Shown: in pieces, positions 16,264 to 20,902 of the stretch
How positions within the stretch are numbered: position 1 is the stretch's first letter
How the letters are laid out: each line of letters opens with the position of its first letter
Origin: a virus
Virus record (IMG/VR): IMGVR_UViG_3300042549_007284
Span: 1 to 20,902 of that record
Strand: one strand, 5' to 3'
Length of the DNA stretch: 20,902 nt
Notes under the pieces: model-generated
Database searches by the model: none
What the model was told of the DNA's origin: nothing
The model's input: only the letters and a program-made list of their open reading frames with translations
Made by a program: the position numbers and the translations under genes

Positions 16264-16806
16264 ATGCTTAAATGTCAACTATGTGATTACGAAACCGATA
16301 AACAACAAAAATTAAGTAAACATACTTCTTTTATCCATAAATTAAAATTTCCTGAATATCTGATCCAAACTAAATATAATGGGGAAAATAGGTTATGTGA
16401 ATGTGGTTGTGGATCTTTTACAAATTATAATCCTAAAAACGGGGATTTTTTTGAATTTATAGTAGGTCATAATTCAAGAAAAGAAGGACATTGGGGTGAT
16501 TGGGACAACCCCGATAGAGTAAATAAAATTAAATCAACTCGTAAAGCTAAATTCAAATCAGGTGAATATGATTATATCAGGAACGCTGTTAAAGAAAATA
16601 GAAAACAACCAACTTTAGGTAAAAATATATCTAAAGGAGCTAAAGGAATACCTAAACCCAAACCCAAAGGATTTAGAGTAGGTAAAAAACACTCAAAAAA
16701 GACCAAAGAAAAAATGAGCAACTCGGCTATAAACCGAATTGTAAAAGAAGATAAACTACACATTTCCAAGTTAGAATATGAGTTTCAAAAAAAATTTTTT
16801 AGATAA
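16264..16806 (+). CDS. Homing-endonuclease-like gene, N-terminal part (zinc finger and DNA-binding region)
   Basis: The product is 180 residues, but it is probably the front of a 278-residue protein interrupted by a +1 frameshift in the A8T6 run at 16787-16800. Residues 4-25 form a C2H2 zinc finger (C4, C7, H20, H25). A second Cys cluster, 'RLCECGCG' (C45, C47, C49), leads to 'FEFIVGHNSR', a pattern common in phage homing endonucleases. Residues about 139-152, 'GKKHSKKTKEKMS', resemble a NUMOD3-type DNA-binding motif. The whole segment is Lys-rich. After the shift, residues of the last frame before the stop ('KLEYEFQKKFFR') would continue as 'KKFLDKLNIENI'. These elements are mobile and often insert between essential phage genes, as here between tube and tail-chaperone genes. 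Confidence 0.75.
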   Translation: MLKCQLCDYETDKQQKLSKHTSFIHKLKFPEYLIQTKYNGENRLCECGCGSFTNYNPKNGDFFEFIVGHNSRKEGHWGDWDNPDRVNKIKSTRKAKFKSGEYDYIRNAVKENRKQPTLGKNISKGAKGIPKPKPKGFRVGKKHSKKTKEKMSNSAINRIVKEDKLHISKLEYEFQKKFFR

Positions 16807-17101
16807 ATTAAATATAGAAAATATACATTCATATTATGTTAAAGAAATTAAAGCATTCTATGATTTTTATTTACCTAAATATAATACTATCATTGAAGTA
16901 GATGGAGATTTTTACCATTGTAATCCAATAAAATATCCTAATGGTTCAATATGTAAGACTCAAGAAAAAAATTTAATAAGAGATAAGGAAAAGAATGACT
17001 GGGCTCAAGATAATGGTTTTAAATTACTTAGATTTTGGGAAAATGATATAAAAAATAATCCACAACAAATAATAGAAATACTTAAACAAGAGCTCACCTA
17101 A
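16778..17101 (+). CDS. Homing-endonuclease-like gene, C-terminal nuclease domain (Vsr/EDxHD-like)
   Basis: This frame carries the catalytic half of the interrupted gene. The ATG at 16778 lies inside the upstream frame and lacks an RBS, so independent translation is doubtful. The domain shows 'YLPKYNTIIEVDGDFYHCNP' with acidic and His residues E40, D42, D44 and H47 of this ORF, then 'LIRDKEKNDWAQDNGFKLLRFWENDI' (about 66-91). This matches the Vsr-like PD-(D/E)XK fold used by EDxHD homing endonucleases such as I-Bth0305I. Key residues look intact, so the nuclease would be functional if the frame were restored by losing one base of the A/T run. The stop codon lies in the loop of the downstream hairpin. 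It could instead be a decaying remnant. Confidence 0.7.
   Translation: MSFKKNFLDKLNIENIHSYYVKEIKAFYDFYLPKYNTIIEVDGDFYHCNPIKYPNGSICKTQEKNLIRDKEKNDWAQDNGFKLLRFWENDIKNNPQQIIEILKQELT
16787..16800 (+). other. A8T6 run at the endonuclease frameshift point
   Basis: Eight A then six T sit exactly where the two reading frames of the nuclease meet. The upstream frame reads caa aaa aaa ttt ttt aga taa. Removing one A or T gives an uninterrupted 278-codon gene. Whether this is a real mutation, ribosomal or polymerase slippage, or a sequencing indel cannot be told from the sequence. Confidence 0.8.
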
Positions 17102-17125
17102 ATTTGGTGAGCTTCTTTATTTTTA
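17091..17125 (+). terminator. Rho-independent terminator after endonuclease gene
   Basis: AGCTCACC (17091-17098) pairs with GGTGAGCT (17106-17113) around a 7-base loop that contains the endonuclease stop codon. A T-rich tract, TCTTTATTTTT, follows. Stem, loop and tract fit an intrinsic terminator, so the cassette closes off its own transcription and the next gene must rely on its own promoter. Confidence 0.75.
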
Positions 17126-17127
17126 GT

Positions 17128-17137
17128 ATATTTATAT
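17128..17137 (+). promoter_or_regulatory. Variant late-promoter motif ATATTTATAT before chaperone gene
   Basis: One mismatch from consensus, located right after the terminator and 31 bases before the ATG at 17169. Because the terminator should block read-through, a promoter is needed here. Confidence 0.5.
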
Positions 17138-17168
17138 ACGAATAAAAAGTTACATTTAAATAAAAGCT

Positions 17169-17894
17169 ATGGAAATCGCAAAAAACTTCCCAACTGAAAT
17201 TATCGAATTACCCTCAAAAGGATTAGTTTATCCCGAAGGAAATCCTTTATCAGAAGGAAAAATTGAAATGAAATATATGACCGCAAAAGAAGAAGATATT
17301 CTTACTAATCAGTCATACATTCAAAGTGGTATTGTATTAGATAAACTATTACAAGCACTTATTGTATCTAAAATCAATTACAGTGATTTGATTGTAGGAG
17401 ATAAAAATGCAATTATGGTTGCCGCTCGTATTTTAGGTTATGGAAGTGACTATACTTTTAACTACGGAGACCAAGAATATACAGTTGATTTAAGTAAAAT
17501 TGATAATAAACCATTTGAAATATCTAGTAAAGGTATTAATGAATTCAATTATACTTTACCGTCAACGGGTGTTAAAATCGCTTATAAAATCTTAACTCAT
17601 GGAGATGAACAAAAGATACAAGCAGAATTAGACGGCCTTAAAAAAATTAATAAAAACTCATCTGCTGAATTGTCAACACGTTTAAAATACATGATTACTT
17701 CAGTTGGTGGAGAACGAGATCCTAAAACAATACGAGAATTTGTTGATACTAATTTATTAGCTCGAGACTCACGTGAATTAAGAAAACATATAAAAGATAC
17801 ACAGCCCGATGTAGACTTAACTTTTTTTCCCGACGGGAGTAATGATAGAGTCGATATCCCAGTTGGGATTAAGTTTTTTTGGCCTGACTTCTGA
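17169..17894 (+). CDS. Tail-assembly chaperone / baseplate protein (T4 gp26-like)
   Basis: This 241-residue protein starts 'PTEIIELPSKGLVYPEGNPL' and continues 'GKIEMKYMTAKEEDILTNQSYI', then 'VLDKLLQALI' and 'VGDKNAIMVAARILGYGSDY'. This is the pattern of the T4 baseplate family containing gp26 (Pfam T4_baseplate as I recall it). Proteins of this type lie just upstream of the tape-measure gene and probably act, like lambda G, as chaperones of the tape measure. The C-terminus 'DIPVGIKFFWPDF' is typical for the family. The last 53 bases overlap the next gene in the +1 frame, with a run of seven T at 17874-17880, so a fraction of ribosomes may make a longer fusion. No Shine-Dalgarno sequence is present. 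Confidence 0.75.
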   Translation: MEIAKNFPTEIIELPSKGLVYPEGNPLSEGKIEMKYMTAKEEDILTNQSYIQSGIVLDKLLQALIVSKINYSDLIVGDKNAIMVAARILGYGSDYTFNYGDQEYTVDLSKIDNKPFEISSKGINEFNYTLPSTGVKIAYKILTHGDEQKIQAELDGLKKINKNSSAELSTRLKYMITSVGGERDPKTIREFVDTNLLARDSRELRKHIKDTQPDVDLTFFPDGSNDRVDIPVGIKFFWPDF

Positions 17895-18189
17895 GACAGC
17901 AGCACAAGTACGCGCTAATTTATTTACGCAAATACATGAAATTGTATTTCATGGTAAGGGCGGATACGACTGGGAAACTATTTATAATATGCCCCGTTGG
18001 CTCCGCCAATTTACTTTTAATAAAATTAACGAATATTATAAAAAAGAAGCAGAAGAACATGAAAAAGCTTCATCTAAAAGTAGTGGCAATAGATCCATAT
18101 TAGTAGATCCATCAGGTAATGTTAATAAACAAGCATTTAAAGAGGCTGCACCTAAGATTACACCTGGTCCTAAAGTTAGTTATAAATAA
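17842..18189 (+). CDS. Second tail-assembly chaperone part (T4 gp51-like), possible frameshift extension
   Basis: Read alone it is 115 residues from ATG 17842, but it lies 53 bases inside the preceding gene in the +1 frame and may be expressed wholly or partly as a frameshifted C-terminal extension. Conserved-looking segments are 'SFFGLTSETAAQVRANLFTQI' split by the T7 run, then 'HEIVFHGKGGYDWETIYNMP' and 'RWLRQFTFNKINEYYKKEAE'. The last 40 residues are Ser/Lys/Pro-rich and probably flexible. Position directly before the tape measure matches lambda T in the G/GT system and gene 51 of T4. An initiation at 17842 has no RBS, but neither do most genes here. Whether it is separate or fused is the main uncertainty. 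Confidence 0.65.
   Translation: MIESISQLGLSFFGLTSETAAQVRANLFTQIHEIVFHGKGGYDWETIYNMPRWLRQFTFNKINEYYKKEAEEHEKASSKSSGNRSILVDPSGNVNKQAFKEAAPKITPGPKVSYK
17874..17880 (+). other. T7 run, candidate +1 slip site between chaperone genes
   Basis: Codons aag ttt ttt tgg end the 0 frame of the chaperone. Two Phe tRNAs on TTT TTT can both move one base forward on the 7-T run and re-pair perfectly, after which the ribosome reads ggc ctg act and enters the downstream frame. A -1 slip would hit TGA within three codons, so only +1 or -2 would work. Confidence 0.5.
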
Positions 18190-18204
18190 AAGTTGTATTT
18201 TTTA

Positions 18205-18214
18205 ATATTTATAA
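18205..18214 (+). promoter_or_regulatory. Late-promoter-like motif ATATTTATAA before tape measure
   Basis: Exact motif in the form AATATTTATAACATA, 17 bases before the ATG at 18232. It would give the tape measure its own transcript in addition to read-through from the chaperone genes. Confidence 0.6.
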
Positions 18215-18231
18215 CATATATATTTTAACAT

Positions 18232-20538
18232 ATGGCTACACCATCAGAAGAATCAGAAAAAGCAAAAAAACAACTAAAAGAAGTTAGTGATATTGTAGGT
18301 GCCCTTGATGAAGGCTTTAGAGAACTTACTAGTAGATTAACAGATGTTGTAGATGAAATTAAAGAAGGATCTAGTGAATTAACATCTTTTAATAATGTTA
18401 CTAAAGATATTAATCGTTCTCTTCGTAGTATAAGTAAAGCTAATGAAGATTTGATTAAAAATCAAATAAAACTTAATCAAGGTAAGTTAACATCAAAACA
18501 AGTTGAAGAACAGATTAATAAAGCTATAGCTACTCGACAAGTTTTAACTGGAAGATTAGATTCTCTTCAGAAAAAATTAAATTCTGGAATTTCTGTTTCT
18601 ATTGCTGAATATGATGAAGTTATGAGACTTCAAGAAGCTATAGCTGAAATATCTGGAGAAGTAGTTGATAATTTTGAAAAACAAAAAGATGAAGCCCAAA
18701 AACTAGAAAAAATATTAGGTATTACAGGTAAAACATTAAAAGGAATATCCAAAATTCCTATTATTGGAGATCTTGTTGATACTGAAGAAGCATTACAAGC
18801 AGCTACAATAGCAGCTCAAAACGGAGCAGGAAAAATAGGTGCAATGGGGGCAGCTATAGGTTCTTTAGGTAAAAGTCTTTTATCTAGTTTAACTGATCCT
18901 TTAGTAGTAATAGGATTATTAGTTAAAGGATTTCAAAAATTAGTTGAATTAGGATTTGCTGCTGATAAACAAATAGTAGATTTATCTAAATCAATGGGTT
19001 CTTCTAGAGAACAAGCTGCGGCATTAAGACAACGTTTTACAGAAATTCAAGATGGATCTATTAAAATTGGAGGTTCTTTAAATGATAATTTAAAAACAAC
19101 TAAAAATTTAGTAGCAGCACAATTAGAATTAGCTGATGCTTTTGGAACAGGTTTAGGATTTACAGATAGACAATTAGCTGATCAAGTTCTTTTAACTAAA
19201 GAAATTGGGTTATCCATAGATGAAGCAACTAGTCTTCAACAATTAGCTATGGCTAATGGAAAAACAGCAGATGATGTTGTCGATTCAACTATTAAACAAA
19301 CTGCTGCTCTAGCTAGACAAACAGGAATTCAATTAAATAACAAGAAAATACTAGGTGAAGTAGCTAAAGTATCAGGCCAAATAAGACTACAATACCAAAA
19401 CAATCCAGATCTAATAGCTAAAGCAGTTGTTCAGACCCAAAAATTAGGTATAAGTTTAGGTCAGGCAGCTAAAATGAGTAGTTATTTACTAAATTTTGAA
19501 GAATCAATAAGTGATCAAATATCAGCTGAACTATTAACTGGCAAACAATTAAATCTAGAAAAAGCTAGATTATTAGCCTTAAACGGAGACATAGCAGGAG
19601 CATCAGCAGAAATACTTAAACAAGTAGGTAGCGCTACAGAGTTTGGTGAAATGAATGTTATTCAACAAGAAGCATTAGCTAAAGCAGCTGGTATGACAGC
19701 AGATGAATTAGCAAATTCTTTAGTACAACAAGAAAGCTTAAATAGATTAGGGGACGCTGCTAAAAAAGACATTGCAGAAAGAGTTAAAATGTTAAAACTT
19801 CAAGGTCGAGAAATTGAAGCCAACGAATTAATGGCTTCCATTGGTAATGAAACAAAAGCTAAAGAGGCATTAATTGCAATTGATTCTCAAACAAATTTTA
19901 ATAATCTTATAGAAAAACTTCAAGGCATATTAGGAAATATGGCCGCAGGTCCCATGGCTGACATATTAAATAAAATATCTGAATGGACTAGTAAAACAGA
20001 AAATATACAAGGATTAATGGATGCTGTGAGTGGAACAGCTAAAGTCATAGCATCTATAACTAAATTCTTAATAGATAATTTTAAAGCAATATTAGTAATT
20101 GTCTCAGCTATAGCAGCATATATGATAACATCAGCTATTGCTGCCGCAATAATAAATCCAATAGGAGCAGCGGTTGGTGTAGGTATAGCAGCAGCAGCAT
20201 TAGCTGGAGGCGCAGTTGCTTTAAGTGATGGTGAAGTTAGTAGTGATGGTTTAGTAGTAGGAAAATACAATAAAGGTCAAATTCAACCAATTGCTCAAGG
20301 ACTACCAGAAGATAATGTAATATTTACTACTAATAAACCTACTTCTGTTAATAATAGTAATACAAATAATAGTGACTTAGCTAGAGAGATGAGAGAGATT
20401 AAAGCTATATTAGCTGATACATTAAATGTAGATAAACAAATAGCAGCTAATAATATGGCTAGACAAGCTGCATCTATAGTAATGGATAGTACCAGATTAG
20501 GTACAGCAGTTAATATGGGTACATATTCAGTACAATAA
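18232..20538 (+). CDS. Tail tape-measure protein
   Basis: This 768-residue protein sets tail length and is packed inside the tube. Residues 1 to about 165 are a long charged coiled coil ('EEGFRELTSRL' type heptads). A hydrophobic segment follows near 203-233 ('IGSLGKSLLSSLTDPLVVIG'). Residues about 240-600 are helical and repetitive, rich in Ala, Gln and Leu. Two adjacent hydrophobic helices near 610-665 ('AILVIVSAIAAYMITSAIAA', 'GAAVGVGIAAAALAGGAVAL') are typical of the part that may enter the host membrane. The C-terminus is polar with Asn-rich linkers and a last helix. By the usual rule of about 0.15 nm per residue, the tail would be roughly 115 nm. Position after a chaperone pair strongly supports the call. 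Confidence 0.88.
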   Translation: MATPSEESEKAKKQLKEVSDIVGALDEGFRELTSRLTDVVDEIKEGSSELTSFNNVTKDINRSLRSISKANEDLIKNQIKLNQGKLTSKQVEEQINKAIATRQVLTGRLDSLQKKLNSGISVSIAEYDEVMRLQEAIAEISGEVVDNFEKQKDEAQKLEKILGITGKTLKGISKIPIIGDLVDTEEALQAATIAAQNGAGKIGAMGAAIGSLGKSLLSSLTDPLVVIGLLVKGFQKLVELGFAADKQIVDLSKSMGSSREQAAALRQRFTEIQDGSIKIGGSLNDNLKTTKNLVAAQLELADAFGTGLGFTDRQLADQVLLTKEIGLSIDEATSLQQLAMANGKTADDVVDSTIKQTAALARQTGIQLNNKKILGEVAKVSGQIRLQYQNNPDLIAKAVVQTQKLGISLGQAAKMSSYLLNFEESISDQISAELLTGKQLNLEKARLLALNGDIAGASAEILKQVGSATEFGEMNVIQQEALAKAAGMTADELANSLVQQESLNRLGDAAKKDIAERVKMLKLQGREIEANELMASIGNETKAKEALIAIDSQTNFNNLIEKLQGILGNMAAGPMADILNKISEWTSKTENIQGLMDAVSGTAKVIASITKFLIDNFKAILVIVSAIAAYMITSAIAAAIINPIGAAVGVGIAAAALAGGAVALSDGEVSSDGLVVGKYNKGQIQPIAQGLPEDNVIFTTNKPTSVNNSNTNNSDLAREMREIKAILADTLNVDKQIAANNMARQAASIVMDSTRLGTAVNMGTYSVQ

Positions 20539-20550
20539 CTTAAATTTATA

Positions 20551-20560
20551 ATATTTATAA
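20551..20560 (+). promoter_or_regulatory. Late-promoter-like motif ATATTTATAA before 20576
   Basis: Exact motif in the form AATATTTATAATAAA, 15 bases before the ATG at 20576. TTTATAAT occurs twice in tandem here, so the exact core could be shifted by nine bases upstream. Confidence 0.6.
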
Positions 20561-20575
20561 TAAAAACTATATACA

Positions 20576-20884
20576 ATGGGATTATTAGACATGCTTCTTA
20601 ATCAGGGCTCTCCATTCACAGCAGCTCCTAATGGACAAACACCATCAATCAATCCATTAGCTACTCAACAATCAACAATGCATGCTGATGGAGCAGCAGC
20701 GGGATATTCATTAGATGGAACTGATTTTGGTGGTGTAAATTCTGCTTACCAAGCATATAATGATGGTATCACTAATTTTTTACCACAACCTTCACAATTA
20801 GATTTAAACGGACAAATTCCTCCTATTTCAACTAATCCAGGTTCTACACAGTTATTACCTTATACTTCTAATTTACCTGGATAA
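20576..20884 (+). CDS. Hypothetical protein following tape measure
   Basis: I do not recognise this 102-residue protein. It begins with a short helix, 'MGLLDMLLNQGSPF', and then becomes Pro, Gln, Asn, Ser and Gly-rich low-complexity sequence without Cys. It has no signal peptide or membrane segment. It sits between the tape measure and what should be baseplate genes, two bases before the next start codon, so it is probably co-expressed with that gene. A small baseplate or tail-tip accessory role is a guess from position. Its first five residues resemble those of the next gene ('MGLID'). Confidence 0.6.
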   Translation: MGLLDMLLNQGSPFTAAPNGQTPSINPLATQQSTMHADGAAAGYSLDGTDFGGVNSAYQAYNDGITNFLPQPSQLDLNGQIPPISTNPGSTQLLPYTSNLPG

Positions 20885-20886
20885 TC

Positions 20887-20902
20887 ATGGGACTTATAGA
20901 TC
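20887..20902 (+). CDS. Start of next gene, 3'-partial
   Basis: ATG at 20887, two bases after the preceding stop, opens a frame reading Met-Gly-Leu-Ile-Asp before the window ends. Tight packing and same strand suggest a real gene, probably of the baseplate, but five codons do not allow identification. Confidence 0.45.

Noticed and set aside
16186-17127. TTTTAGT at both ends of the endonuclease cassette as a target-site duplication
   Set aside because: Seven AT-rich bases in AT-rich DNA are expected by chance, and homing endonucleases do not create such duplications.
17874-17880. Standard -1 frameshift at the chaperone T run
   Set aside because: Reading -1 gives ttg gcc tga, an immediate stop; only +1 or -2 reaches the downstream frame.
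1-20902. tRNA genes, insertion sequences or integrase sites
   Set aside because: I saw no cloverleaf with conserved tRNA bases, no transposase-like or integrase-like frame, and no terminal inverted repeats.

Overview
This window is a block of late structural genes from a contractile-tailed (myovirus) phage with T4-like gene order. Every complete gene is on the + strand, the DNA is AT-rich, and genes are tightly packed, some overlapping by one base at TAATG junctions. The core calls are a tail sheath, a tail tube, a probable pair of tail-assembly chaperones and a tape-measure protein in the order expected for such phages. Most start codons have an A-rich upstream stretch and no Shine-Dalgarno sequence, and the fibre proteins contain motifs often seen in Flavobacteria-type prophages. 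I therefore infer a host in Bacteroidota, but nothing in the window proves it.

Layout. Bases 1-8190 hold fibre and appendage genes: the end of a small structural protein, a 1075-residue repetitive fibre, a short fibre-like protein, a 174-residue unknown, and a 1243-residue protein with a seven-repeat beta-propeller-like region. After a 53-residue ORF come three neck or connector candidates (8397-11025), placed as T4 genes 13, 14 and 15 are after the whisker gene. A second large fibre or tailspike (11045-13576) follows, with a C-terminal half of different base composition. Then come a small coiled-coil protein, sheath and tube (13616-16192).

Between the tube and chaperone genes sits a mobile cassette (about 16222-17125). 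It holds a homing-endonuclease-like gene that is out of frame at an A8T6 run, a perfect 12-bp inverted repeat upstream, and a terminator-like hairpin at its stop codon. Bases 17169-18189 encode two overlapping chaperone-like proteins joined at a T7 run. The tape measure (18232-20538), a 102-residue unknown, and the first codons of one more gene complete the window.

Regulation. Eight exact copies of ATATTTATAA, plus two one-base variants, lie just upstream of starts of genes or gene groups. The exact copies usually continue as YAAA or similar. The core TATTTATA is the reverse complement of the T4 late-promoter octamer TATAAATA. I infer that it is this phage's late promoter element. The most striking instance is in the loop of the hairpin in front of the endonuclease gene. 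That arrangement matches the T4 I-TevI type of control, in which a read-through transcript hides the ribosome-binding site and a late transcript starting inside the hairpin exposes it.
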